Source: Bacillus sp. ISL-37 (lineage in GTDB: Bacteria > Bacillota > Bacilli > Bacillales > Cytobacillaceae). From it: a DNA stretch of 64,000 bases. This document shows positions 36,582 through 45,290 of the stretch, one piece after another. The first letter of the stretch is position 1. Every line of letters starts with the position of its first letter. Under the pieces are notes generated by a model. It worked only from the letters and a program-made list of their open reading frames with translations. It was not told the origin of the DNA and made no database searches. Position numbers and translations under genes: made by a program. The stretch is taken from contig NZ_JAGGQL010000001.1 in assembly GCF_018613315.1 (NCBI RefSeq), positions 54,120 to 118,119 of the forward strand, written 5' to 3'.

Positions 36582-37307
36582 CTAAGACTTTTTCATCGCT
36601 AGAACACGAAGCTGCTTTACTTCATGATGTGTAAGCTCCCTGATTTCCCCAGTCCTTAAGCCATTCAGCGTCAGGAATCCGTATTTTTCTCTTTTCAGTT
36701 TCAAAACAGGGTGCCCGATCGCTTCGAACATTCTTCTGACCTGTCTATTCCGTCCCTCATGGATCGTGATTTCGACAATTGCGGTATCCTTCTTTTTATC
36801 AACACTCAGCAATTTGGTCCTTGCCGGTGCAGTTTTTCCATCTTCGAGGATGACGCCTCGAGCCAGGCTAGTCAGCTTTTCCTTAGAAGGATTTCCTTTT
36901 ACCTTTGCCACATACATCTTATCAATTTCATTGCTTGGATGCATGAGCAAGTTTGCAAATTCTCCATCGTTCGTCAGCAAAAGCAGACCCGATGTATCAT
37001 AATCGAGGCGCCCAACTGGATAAATTCTTTGTTCGATTGTTTGGAAAAAGTCGGTAACAACCTTCCGGCCTTTATCATCATGTACACTTGAAATAACACC
37101 GCGGGGTTTATAGAACAAGAAATAGACAGGTTCTTCCCCTTCAATCTGGACTCCATCCACTTCAACTCTGTCAGATGGGGTTACCTTTCGGCCAAGTTCT
37201 TTGACAACACTTCCGTTTACCTTGACTCTTCCTTCGAGGATCATTTCCTCGGCTTTTCTTCTCGATGCTATTCCTGCATGAGCAATAACTTTTTGCAGTC
37301 TTTCCAT
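36582..37307 (-). CDS. rluB: 23S rRNA pseudouridine synthase RluB
   Basis: Makes a pseudouridine in helix 80-89 region of 23S rRNA (2605 in E. coli numbering). The 241-residue protein has an N-terminal S4 RNA-binding domain (ERLQKVIAHAGIASRRKAEEMI) and the RsuA-family catalytic motif GRLDYDTSGLLLLTND with its Asp. ATG 37307 behind AGGAGTG is preferred to an upstream in-frame start. 66 bp before resA, as in B. subtilis. Confidence 0.93.
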   Translation of the reverse strand: MERLQKVIAHAGIASRRKAEEMILEGRVKVNGSVVKELGRKVTPSDRVEVDGVQIEGEEPVYFLFYKPRGVISSVHDDKGRKVVTDFFQTIEQRIYPVGRLDYDTSGLLLLTNDGEFANLLMHPSNEIDKMYVAKVKGNPSKEKLTSLARGVILEDGKTAPARTKLLSVDKKKDTAIVEITIHEGRNRQVRRMFEAIGHPVLKLKREKYGFLTLNGLRTGEIRELTHHEVKQLRVLAMKKS

Positions 37308-37576
37308 AAGGTCACTCCTAATTAATATCAATTAACTATGGTTAATATTAATATCTAATCCATCCTTATGAATTATGACATAAGTCTCGCTGTTTTCAAA
37401 GTAAGCAATGGTGTAAAAAGTGAAAAATAAATAAGGAAAGTTAATTGTTTTTTAACAAAGGGTGGTTCTGTAATCCTGTTGCATTATTATTTTATACTAA
37501 TAATTGATTCGTTTGCGAATACTGAGCTAATTTGTTTTTAAGATGTATTTTCAAAAGTTAGGCCTGTTAAATTAAG

Positions 37577-37821
37577 CTGTTGATTTTCGTTTCAGGCGCT
37601 TCGCTTTCCGCGGGAAGAATATGAAAAAGACCACTTGCCTTCTTTTTCATATTCTTCCTCGGGGCTGGCGCTGAGCCTCCTCGTCGCGAGCTCCTGCGGG
37701 GTCTCACCTGGCCAGCTAATCCCGCAGGACATGGATTGAGCTTCCTCGAACCTGCCCACGCACGATGGAAATGCGTTAGCATTTTCGGAGGAGTCTTCGC
37801 GCCTTCCACTACAATCAACAG
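37577..37821. repeat. GC-rich intergenic element with terminal inverted repeats and a nested palindrome
   Basis: A 245-bp block clearly richer in G+C than its surroundings. Its ends are CTGTTGATT (37577-37585) and AATCAACAG (37813-37821), extended by AGGCGC/GCGCCT eight bases further in. It holds TTTCCGCGGG, a 17-bp perfect palindrome pair with 12-bp loop (37613-37658), and CCTGCGGGGTCTCACCTG. Its parts resemble a repeat common in Bacillaceae genomes. It lies in the 796-bp gap 37308-38103, which otherwise holds AT-rich sequence and a hairpin after spmB, and no credible gene. Confidence 0.75.
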
Positions 37822-37970
37822 GGTTTAATAACAACATTGAGCTTTAACAGAGACAAAAGTTTAAAATCAGCATTCTTAAAACGCTTGTGTTTTTTTTTAA
37901 TATGTTTTCATGCCTGCCGCTTCGGATTTCACTTCGTTTTAACTGAACACTTCGATCCACAAAAAGGCAA

Positions 37971-37997
37971 AGAAGATACCTGGAGGAGGTATCTTCT
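37971..37997 (-). terminator. Possible terminator of dacB-spmA-spmB
   Basis: GAAGATACC/GGTATCTTC hairpin, 107 bp after the spmB stop; only a moderate T-run follows on the minus strand. Confidence 0.55.
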
Positions 37998-38103
37998 CAG
38001 ACTACAGGCAAATTCGATGAAGACCAGCTTGCCCACATTCTTTATTTTATTTGGATGGAGGATCAAACTATTGATCAGTATGACTGAGTCCATTCCTGGT
38101 TTG

Positions 38104-38631
38104 TCAGAACATAAAAGTAACTACAATTATTGCCGTTATAATTGCTACTGCATCGGCGAGAAGTCCGACTTTGAGTGCGTCTCCCATTTTTTTAATGCCG
38201 ACAGCTCCGAAATAAACGGTGAGGACATAGAACGTAGTGTCCGTACTTCCCTGAAGGGTGGCTGCAAGAGTACCGATAAAAGAGTCTGGCCCATGGACAC
38301 CAATCAGGTCGCTGGTAATTCCAAGTGCAGCAGTACCGGAGATTGGCCTTATTAGGGCAAGTGGAACTATTTCTGCCGGTATCCCCACCATCTCAAGTCC
38401 AGGACGGATCCAGTTCACCATGACATCAAGTGCGCCCGAGGCCCTGAATACCGCAATGGCCACCATCATCCCTACCAGGAATGGCATGATGGAAACGGCC
38501 ATTTTGATTCCTTCCTTACCGCCTTCTACAAAACTTTCATAAGTGGGGACTTTTTTATAGGTTCCATAAATCAGGATAAAGGCAATCATGACAGGGATGA
38601 ACCATAGTGATATGGCAGATACAATTTCCAT
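38104..38631 (-). CDS. spmB: Spore maturation protein SpmB
   Basis: Membrane protein needed for full dehydration of the spore core, together with SpmA and DacB. The 175-residue protein has about four to five membrane segments and the nucleoside-recognition (Gate) domain pattern PFLVGMMVAIAVFRASGALD. Third gene of dacB-spmA-spmB, six bases after spmA. Confidence 0.95.
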   Translation of the reverse strand: MEIVSAISLWFIPVMIAFILIYGTYKKVPTYESFVEGGKEGIKMAVSIMPFLVGMMVAIAVFRASGALDVMVNWIRPGLEMVGIPAEIVPLALIRPISGTAALGITSDLIGVHGPDSFIGTLAATLQGSTDTTFYVLTVYFGAVGIKKMGDALKVGLLADAVAIITAIIVVTFMF

Positions 38632-38636
38632 TGGAT

Positions 38637-39224
38637 TTACCCCTTTTTGCTTCTTCTGTAATAAAAGAAACGATCAATTAATATTGCTGCAACTGCAGAG
38701 ACAGCAGTCGCAACAAGAGTTGGTCCAACGATATCTGTTGGATTGGCTGAGTCATAATTCATCCTTATCGCGATAACCGTCGTTGGAATGAGGGTGATAC
38801 TCGCTGTATTGATCGCAAGGAAAGTGATCATCGATCGGCTCGCTTCGTTCTTCCCACCATTCAGCTCTTTCAGTTCTTCCATTGCTTTGATCCCAAGAGG
38901 TGTAGCGGCGTTCCCAAGGCCGAACATGTTGGCAATCATGTTTGACAGTATATAGCCCATCGCCGGATGATTGGAAGGTACTTCAGGGAACAAATTTGAA
39001 ATTAACGGTTTAAACAATGTTGAAAGCTTTGATAACAGGCCAGAATCCTCCGCGATCCTCATCATGCCAAGCCAAAATACAAGGATGCTAATTAGACCGA
39101 TACTCAGGGTGATAGCTTCCTTTGCACCGCTAAAAACTGCTTCGTTCACCTCAGCCATTGTGCCATTCACCATTGCAAAGCCAAGGCCAATTAAGATCAT
39201 AACCACCCAGATATAATTAACCAT
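38637..39224 (-). CDS. spmA: Spore maturation protein SpmA
   Basis: Paralogous partner of SpmB, a polytopic membrane protein of 195 residues with a Gate-type domain (FWLGMMRIAEDSGLLSKLS) and the segment LGLGNAATPLGIKAMEEL. Acts in spore core dehydration and heat resistance. Its start overlaps dacB by eight bases. Confidence 0.95.
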   Translation of the reverse strand: MVNYIWVVMILIGLGFAMVNGTMAEVNEAVFSGAKEAITLSIGLISILVFWLGMMRIAEDSGLLSKLSTLFKPLISNLFPEVPSNHPAMGYILSNMIANMFGLGNAATPLGIKAMEELKELNGGKNEASRSMITFLAINTASITLIPTTVIAIRMNYDSANPTDIVGPTLVATAVSAVAAILIDRFFYYRRSKKG

Positions 39225-40353
39225 GATCCTTGATCCCTGCTATTGAGGTGAAGATATTCTTAAAAAGTTTGAAGAAGGACTTTTTCTCTTTTGCCTCCAC
39301 TTTGTAATAAACAGGCAAACTTGCAATCTGCTTATCATCCAAGTAGACATTTGCCCGACCTGCAATCGAATTTCGCATATCCTCCTCGTTTGGTGCAGCC
39401 TTTTTCAATCTATATTCTACTTTGACCATGTCTTCTTCTTCTGAAGTTAGCGGGTAAACAAATGAATGGTCCAGGTAAACTTTATTCTTATAATGCGAAT
39501 CCTTTATCCCTTTCACTTTACCTTCGGAAAGAATCTCTGTGACATCATAATTTGAAAATGCTTTTTCAAACAGCTGGATATGGTCATTCCAATCATCAGG
39601 TGCATTAAGTGTAACTGCGACCAACTCAAAATCGTCCTTTTTAGCTGTGGAGACTAAAGTTCTCTTCGCCCGCTTTGTATAACCGGTTTTTCCACCAGTG
39701 CTATACTTATATTTCTCTGTCAGGAGCCTGTTTTTATTTTTCCATACCCTGTCCCATGTTTCTGTTGGATTAGGAGCCCTGTGTATTTTTGTACCGGAAA
39801 TTTCCTTGTAAATCTCATTTTCCATTGCATAGCGTGTCAGAATTGCCATGTCATACGCTGTAGACACGTGGTCTTCGTGGTCATCTAACCCGTGCGGATT
39901 TGCAAAATGAGTATTTTCCATGCCGATTTGCTGCGCTTTTTCGTTCATTAAGTAAGCAAATCCATCCAGACTGCCGCCTACATGTTCCGCGATCGCGACA
40001 GCAGCATCATTACCCGACCTCAGCATTAATCCATACACCAGATCTTCGAGCCTGATCTTTTCTCCGGGCTTCAAGTAAATTGAAGATCCTTCAGCTCGGA
40101 CAGCATTGTCGCTCACTTTCACATTTTCATCCAATTTGCCAGATTCTATCGCAAGGACGGCCGTCATGATTTTAGTAATACTGGCAATCCTGCTTACTCT
40201 GTGAGCATCTTTTTCAAATAACACCCTGCCAGATTCCTGTTCTATCAAAACAGCGCTTCTGGCACTTACCGAAACAGAAGCCTGCGCTGTTTGAGGAATG
40301 CAGTATATCAACAGAGTGGCGATTAACAATAATTTCATCCAATTCCTTTTCAT
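39217..40353 (-). CDS. dacB: Sporulation D-alanyl-D-alanine carboxypeptidase DacB
   Basis: Penicillin-binding protein 5* which trims peptide side chains to control cortex cross-linking. The 378-residue protein has a signal peptide (about 1-25), catalytic SITK near residue 60, SGN in RSGNDAA, KTG in GGKTGYT, and a C-terminal membrane-associating region. ATG 40353 gives a proper signal peptide. A sigma-E promoter lies 35-65 bp upstream. Confidence 0.95.
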   Translation of the reverse strand: MKRNWMKLLLIATLLIYCIPQTAQASVSVSARSAVLIEQESGRVLFEKDAHRVSRIASITKIMTAVLAIESGKLDENVKVSDNAVRAEGSSIYLKPGEKIRLEDLVYGLMLRSGNDAAVAIAEHVGGSLDGFAYLMNEKAQQIGMENTHFANPHGLDDHEDHVSTAYDMAILTRYAMENEIYKEISGTKIHRAPNPTETWDRVWKNKNRLLTEKYKYSTGGKTGYTKRAKRTLVSTAKKDDFELVAVTLNAPDDWNDHIQLFEKAFSNYDVTEILSEGKVKGIKDSHYKNKVYLDHSFVYPLTSEEEDMVKVEYRLKKAAPNEEDMRNSIAGRANVYLDDKQIASLPVYYKVEAKEKKSFFKLFKNIFTSIAGIKDHG

Positions 40354-40387
40354 TGACAGACCCTCGTCTCCTTTGGCAGTTTGTACA

Positions 40388-40416
40388 AGTTTATGCAGGA
40401 CAAGGAGTGTTATGAC
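40388..40416 (-). promoter_or_regulatory. Sigma-E promoter of dacB-spmA-spmB
   Basis: Minus-strand GTCATAACA, then CTCCTTGTCCTG, then -10 CATAAACT. The spacer sequence is almost the same as at spoIIM. Confidence 0.75.
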
Positions 40417-40473
40417 ACAAAACGTGAATGCTGCCAAGGATGGACTTCCAGAGTTCCTAAGTTACAACCATGA

Positions 40474-40503
40474 AAAAAGGAACAGCTGTAAATAGCTGTT
40501 CCC
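40474..40503 (-). terminator. Terminator of ypuI
   Basis: GGAACAGCT/AGCTGTTCC hairpin followed by TTTTTTC on the minus strand. Confidence 0.88.
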
Positions 40504-40512
40504 TGGTTTACG

Positions 40513-41001
40513 TTATCTTGATTGGAGCATTTTTGTACGGTAATCTGTCTCGTAATATTCCAGCTCTTCCCGGATTCTTTGAAACCCGCTTTCGAGGCTG
40601 ACCATCAGTTCGTTTACTCCAATTGACACTGGTTGTCTGAATTTGATGGCATTCTTTCCTGTATAAGCAGCCCTGCTGTCTTCATACCATGCATCACTTT
40701 TAGGAGAGAAGAATTCTTCAATGCATTGATAGTAGATTCGGTATAATGTTTTTTCAGCTGCTGGTTTTGAAAATACCTCTGCCTGGAGGATTACCTTGCA
40801 GGCATCAAATCCTTCCTCACAGTAAACAGCCAGCTTGCGGAGGCTTGAAAGAATCGTTTTATAGTATTCTTCGTCTGCCTGCTGCCCTTGTTTTAGCACT
40901 TCAAGAGTTGTTTCATTCAGGTAGTTCTCCAGCTTCACTACTGTGTCTGCAAGAAATTCCCTTACTTCTTCGATTTGTGTTTTAACTATTGTATTCCCCA
41001 A
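40513..41001 (-). CDS. ypuI: YpuI-family protein
   Basis: A soluble, helical protein of about 162 residues, here started at TTG 41001 (MGNTIVKTQIEEVREFL) because GGGGGTG lies just upstream; the longer reading frame would add 46 residues without a ribosome site. The place upstream of dacB matches B. subtilis ypuI. Function unknown; moderate doubt on the start. Confidence 0.75.
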   Translation of the reverse strand: MGNTIVKTQIEEVREFLADTVVKLENYLNETTLEVLKQGQQADEEYYKTILSSLRKLAVYCEEGFDACKVILQAEVFSKPAAEKTLYRIYYQCIEEFFSPKSDAWYEDSRAAYTGKNAIKFRQPVSIGVNELMVSLESGFQRIREELEYYETDYRTKMLQSR

Positions 41002-41158
41002 ATTGACACCCCCAATGATTTTTACCATAACTTTTCCGATCGTTGCTGCTTTCCCATGGCTTACGATTCTATCCTGGAATTGGGTCTTGGGTAATTTCCC
41101 GCCACCAAGAATCCAATGAAGCTGAGGAAAAGGCAACAAAGTTCACGAAAGCCTTGCT

Positions 41159-41578
41159 CTATACCGGCTGGACAATATAATCCAAGGGAGAGCGCACTTC
41201 AAAGCTGCCTTTTTGCTCGATACCTTCAAATACTCCAGGAATCTTGCCATAATCCAGTCCCTTGAAAATATCCGCGAACTCTCTCTGTTCATTTATATAT
41301 ACCCTTTTACGATGGCGATATCCCGGATTTTTCAATAATGCAACAAGTGCTACCAAATCCCTCATATAAACATCCTTCGTTCCAGCCTTGAAGATTGGAT
41401 CCTGTTCAAATGGAGTGATACTTCCAGCCAACTCATCAAAATACCTTACATAAAGGACATGCAGGGTCTTCTCCTTGCCATCTTCCACAAAAGTCACTTC
41501 GCTTCGGTTGAAAAAATCCTCCGAGGTGTTTGATTTTTCTTTTTCAAGTTCATAACCAATACATTGCTTTATAAGCAT
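41159..41578 (-). CDS. Hypothetical protein between scpB and ypuI
   Basis: I do not recognise this 139-residue protein, which has no counterpart in B. subtilis at this locus. It is soluble, with alternating charged and hydrophobic stretches (HVLYVRYFDELAGSITPFEQDP; a basic YRHRKRVYI near residue 95). ATG 41578 follows GGGAGG. It may share a message with ypuI, which starts 158 bp downstream. Confidence 0.65.
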   Translation of the reverse strand: MLIKQCIGYELEKEKSNTSEDFFNRSEVTFVEDGKEKTLHVLYVRYFDELAGSITPFEQDPIFKAGTKDVYMRDLVALVALLKNPGYRHRKRVYINEQREFADIFKGLDYGKIPGVFEGIEQKGSFEVRSPLDYIVQPV

Positions 41579-41610
41579 GGTATTCCTCCCGTTGGACATT
41601 CATTCTTAAA

Positions 41611-41795
41611 GACTTGTTTTCGTAAAGATTGTTGTTAAAATCCTAAAGCCGATTTTAACGCGATAAAACGCTATTTTTTAGGTCGGTATTAAGTGTGCAA
41701 GCTCTTTTCTCATAATGAGCTTTAATTTTGTGAAGAAACAGATGTCGTTCCATCCTATTTTATAGTCAATAGCAACAAAGTTTGAGAAAAGAGCC
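41611..41795 (-). mobile_element. Miniature element copy 5 with exact 8-bp target duplication
   Basis: 185-bp copy between scpB and the hypothetical gene. Flanked by TTCTTAAA at 41603-41610 and 41796-41803. All family hairpins are present. With the scpB terminator it fills the gap 41579-41920. Confidence 0.88.
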
Positions 41796-41818
41796 TTCTT
41801 AAATCATTATGTAGAAAG

Positions 41819-41874
41819 AAATGCTTTTCCAGAAGAAGCCAGCAGTTCGGCATCCAAATTAAAGCATTTCCAAA
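41819..41874 (-). terminator. Probable terminator of scpAB
   Basis: Arms GAAATGCTTT and AAAAGCATTTC with a long loop, then CTTTCT on the minus strand. Confidence 0.55.
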
Positions 41875-41920
41875 TAATTATTTTGATTTTATCATAAATT
41901 CCAAACTTTGTGCACAAAAG

Positions 41921-42514
41921 CTATTGATCTGTTTCCATTGTTTCCTGGAATTTCTCAAAGAAAAGATCTGCATCATCATGCAATTCGTCATCCTCAATAT
42001 GATCCGGTAAAGGAGGCAGTTCTTTAATATTTTTCAAGCCAAAATAATCAAGAAATTCTTTTGTCGTTCCATATAAAATGGCCCGGCCCGTTCCTTCTGC
42101 TCTTCCAACCTCTTTAATCAAAGCCCTGGAAGACAGCGTATGGAGAGGCCTTTCCGTTTTCACTCCACGGATTTCTTCGACCTCTGCTCTTGTAATTGGC
42201 TGCTTATAAGCTACAATCGCCAAAGTCTCAAGCGCTGCTTGCGAAAGATGCGCCGTTCCTGGTGATTCGACAAGCTTCTTTAAGTAATCAGCATGCTCTT
42301 TTTTTGTAGCCAGCTGGTATACTCCTGCCAGTTGGACGATTTTTATACCGCGGTTTTCGTCACTTTCATAATCCTGCTGAAGTTCAGTAACAATTTCATT
42401 TGCCTGAATTTCATCAACTTCAAGCACAGAGGTAATCTGCTTCAGGCTCAACCCTTCATCACCAGCTGCGAAAAGAAGGCTCTCCAATATCCCTTTCCAC
42501 TTCACTATTCCCAC
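41921..42514 (-). CDS. scpB: Segregation and condensation protein ScpB
   Basis: Winged-helix (kite) subunit of the SMC-ScpAB condensin. The 197-residue protein has the conserved [29 protein letters not shown] core and RAILYGTT. It starts at GTG 42514 behind AAGGAG, five bases after the scpA stop, so they are co-translated. Confidence 0.95.
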   Translation of the reverse strand: MGIVKWKGILESLLFAAGDEGLSLKQITSVLEVDEIQANEIVTELQQDYESDENRGIKIVQLAGVYQLATKKEHADYLKKLVESPGTAHLSQAALETLAIVAYKQPITRAEVEEIRGVKTERPLHTLSSRALIKEVGRAEGTGRAILYGTTKEFLDYFGLKNIKELPPLPDHIEDDELHDDADLFFEKFQETMETDQ

Positions 42515-42518
42515 TCTC

Positions 42519-43262
42519 TTACTCCTTTCTGGCTGTCATATATATTTCAGCAAAGTTTTGTTCCTGTTCGACGTCGATTTCTTTCCGTTTGATAAGCTCA
42601 AGAATTGCCAAAAAAGTAACGACAATATGCTCACGGTCAGATTCTGGAAACAAATCATAGAATTTTTTCCTGGTGCCGCTTTTTTTCAGGAAGCTTAGGA
42701 CTTCGTCCATCCTTTTTTCTATGGAAATTTCTTGACGGGCGATTTTGGTCGATATTGGCCTTTGCAACTTCTTTCTTCTTAAAAGCTTTTGAAATGCACC
42801 AAGCATGTCATACAAAGATATATCAAGATTAGTATTGTCACCTTTAATTTCATCGGCATACTCCGTGAGGTCACTTGGAGGTTTGGTATACATCAATCCC
42901 CGTTCCTCCTCAAGGGATTTCAGGTCACTGGCTGCCTCTTTGAATTTCTTATATTCAATCAACCTTTCCACGAGTTCATTTCGCGGATCTTCTTCATGAT
43001 CAAACTCAAAGTCATCTTCCAGTTCTTCTTCATGCTTAGGAAGGAGCATCTTGCTTTTGATTGCTAACAGCGTCGCTGCCATTACGAGATATTCACTTGC
43101 GACATCGAGCTGTAATTCCTTCATCGCATGGATATACATTAAATATTGTTCAGTTATTTCTGCAACCGGTATATCATAAATATCAATCTCCAAAGTATTG
43201 ATCAAGTGCAGAAGTAAATCCAACGGGCCCTCAAAGGCCTCGATCTTCACGTTATATTGCAT
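42519..43262 (-). CDS. scpA: Segregation and condensation protein ScpA
   Basis: Kleisin subunit of the SMC condensin complex for chromosome segregation. The 247-residue protein starts [21 protein letters not shown], the N-terminal domain that binds the SMC neck, has an acidic middle ([16 protein letters not shown]) and ends with the winged helix that binds the SMC head ([16 protein letters not shown]). Confidence 0.96.
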   Translation of the reverse strand: MQYNVKIEAFEGPLDLLLHLINTLEIDIYDIPVAEITEQYLMYIHAMKELQLDVASEYLVMAATLLAIKSKMLLPKHEEELEDDFEFDHEEDPRNELVERLIEYKKFKEAASDLKSLEEERGLMYTKPPSDLTEYADEIKGDNTNLDISLYDMLGAFQKLLRRKKLQRPISTKIARQEISIEKRMDEVLSFLKKSGTRKKFYDLFPESDREHIVVTFLAILELIKRKEIDVEQEQNFAEIYMTARKE

Positions 43263-43464
43263 TATTTCCCACCAAAATTCCTATAATGAACTGCATCATT
43301 ATATAAGTATAGTAGATAAACTTCATGTTATCCATTACTAATTTATAAGTACAAATATCTAGTTCTTCCTTAAAAATACAAGCTTGCGCCCAAACCCTTC
43401 TCTTCGTTCCTGCATATGCTGAAATTGTATATTAGGCTATTTCACTAATAGGAGGTAATGTTAA

Positions 43465-43560
43465 ATGTCAGATGGAAAAGGTTATGGACACGGAGCGGGA
43501 TTCGCTTTAATCGTCGTGCTTTTCATTTTGCTCATCATCGTTGGGGCTGCCTGGTTATAA
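43465..43560 (+). CDS. YjcZ-type small sporulation membrane peptide
   Basis: A 31-residue peptide: a Gly-rich start (MSDGKGYGHGAG) then one membrane helix (FALIVVLFILLIIVGAAWL). This is the YjcZ/SscA-like small sporulation protein family that is very common in spore formers. It has TAGGAGGT upstream and its own terminator, so it is monocistronic. No clear sporulation promoter was placed. Confidence 0.88.
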   Translation: MSDGKGYGHGAGFALIVVLFILLIIVGAAWL

Positions 43561-43587
43561 GGTAAGTCAATTAAAAAAGCAATGACG

Positions 43588-43615
43588 AAATGCCCGGCGA
43601 CAGCCGGGCGTTTTT
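43588..43615 (+). terminator. Terminator of the YjcZ-type gene
   Basis: GCCCGGC, GACA loop, GCCGGGC, then GTTTTT. Confidence 0.92.
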
Positions 43616-43700
43616 AGGTTTGCTTTTTCGCATCCTCTTCTCGTTTCATCATTTTATTGAATTTATGCTAAGCTAGTGGTACTTGATTGGGGGTTATTCC

Positions 43701-44231
43701 ATGACAAAATATCCGACATCCTATATACAATATCTCGTTCATTTTCACGGAGACAGGGATTACTTTGAATGCCATGAAATTTTGGAAGAGTATTGGAAAG
43801 CAACAGATACTGGCAATAAAAAATCTATCTGGGTAGCATTAATCCTTTTGGCGGTGTCAAATTACCACCATCGCCGCAATAATTTTCCTGGAGCAATAAG
43901 GACCTTAACTAAAGCAGCGGAAATCTTTACAGATACAAAAGAAGCAACCGCCCGGTTAGGAATAGATCCTGATCTTTTAACAGAAACACTGGCTAAAAGA
44001 AAAAACAACTTACTTAACAAGGATCCATACACTAGCTATAATTTGCCTCTAAGCGATACCGAGCTCAAAAGACTTTGCTATGATGAGTGCAAACATAATG
44101 GTTTCACATGGGGAACAAGCAGTAATCTGCAAAACCCTGACTTGGTCCATCGGCACTCAACAAGGGATCGAAGCGATGTCATTTCAGACCGGCGGATGGC
44201 CCTTGAGGAAAGGAAAAGCAGGAAAAAATAA
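43701..44231 (+). CDS. ypuF: DUF309-family protein YpuF
   Basis: A 176-residue helical protein with the DUF309 signature HFHGDRDYFECHEILEEYWK near the N-terminus. Its position between scpA and ribT matches YpuF of B. subtilis. The biochemical role is unknown. ATG 43701 follows GGGGGTT. The C-terminal 40 residues are polar and probably disordered. Confidence 0.85.
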   Translation: MTKYPTSYIQYLVHFHGDRDYFECHEILEEYWKATDTGNKKSIWVALILLAVSNYHHRRNNFPGAIRTLTKAAEIFTDTKEATARLGIDPDLLTETLAKRKNNLLNKDPYTSYNLPLSDTELKRLCYDECKHNGFTWGTSSNLQNPDLVHRHSTRDRSDVISDRRMALEERKSRKK

Positions 44232-44632
<401 letters not shown>

Positions 44633-44856
44633 TCATTGTGGTTTGACAGTAATAATGGAATGATAACACAACCATTTTTTCCATTTTTCATCCAACTTAA
44701 ACCTTAGCTTCCCGGAAATAGAAAGCGACAAAAAATCAAATGTTAAAACATCATTTTGATAATATATGTTTTTCCGTCATTTATGGTTCTTCATTTTAAT
44801 TGAATTGATAATATCATACATAATCTGTACGGATACTTCAAATCTTTTTCTGCGGG

Positions 44857-44952
44857 CTATTGTCCTGGTACGATAAAAAACCAGTAGTAGGCTCCCCATC
44901 CAACAGACATCAACAATAATAACACAAATAACAGCCAGTTGTTCTTTTTCAA
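44857..44952 (-). CDS. 31-residue single-pass membrane peptide
   Basis: A short reading frame from TTG 44952 behind GGGAGGG. The sequence is KKNNW, then a hydrophobic helix (LLFVLLLLMSVGWGAYYWFFIV) and a PGQ end. The good ribosome site and clean topology support a real gene, but there is no homologue I can name. The rest of 44624-44856 is AT-rich without features. Confidence 0.55.
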   Translation of the reverse strand: MKKNNWLLFVLLLLMSVGWGAYYWFFIVPGQ

Positions 44953-45015
44953 ACCGGAATCCCTCCCAATCTGTAATTCTACAATAAGACCGGGTATTTA
45001 GCCAATTTTACAAAG

Positions 45016-45226
45016 AAAAGCGCAAGCGCCTTGGTCAGCCCCGACAAGCGCTGGAGGGCCGACCAGTGAAGTCGTTCTTTGACTTCATTGGCAGGACCGA
45101 AGCGTCTCGAGGAGTTAGGAGCCGCAGCTGGACAAGCGACTCGAGCTGCTCAAAGCTAACGCTTTTTGCAAGATACTCGAGAAAGCAATCTCTAGGATGA
45201 AAACTGGCTAGGTGCTGGAGCTGGAC
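45016..45226. repeat. Modular intergenic repeat, copy 1
   Basis: Starts AAAAGCGCAAGCGCC and ends GGTGCTGGAGCTGGACA. Its core (about 45055-45122) is shared with the copy at 53459: GGGCCGACCAGTGAAGTC paired with GACTTCATTGG..GGACC, then GAAGCGTCTCGAGG. This copy has an extra ~85 bp before the last module. It lies downstream of lysA. Such AAGCGC repeats are common in Bacillus-group genomes. Confidence 0.8.
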
Positions 45227-45262
45227 ATTTCTCGAAGTGAAAAATTCACCCTCGGACACTAT

Positions 45263-45290
45263 AAAAAAAGCTGCGGGAGAGCAGCTTTAA
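45263..45290 (-). terminator. Terminator of lysA overlapping its stop codon
   Basis: AAAGCTGC/GCAGCTTT hairpin and a T-run on the minus strand; TAA forms the foot of the stem. Confidence 0.9.

Noticed and set aside
37567..37837. Two short proline/arginine-rich open frames
   Set aside because: They arise from the GC-rich repeat at 37577-37821 and have no ribosome site or family likeness.
37837..38355. Plus-strand open frame of 172 codons
   Set aside because: It runs antisense into spmB, has low-complexity composition and no ribosome site.
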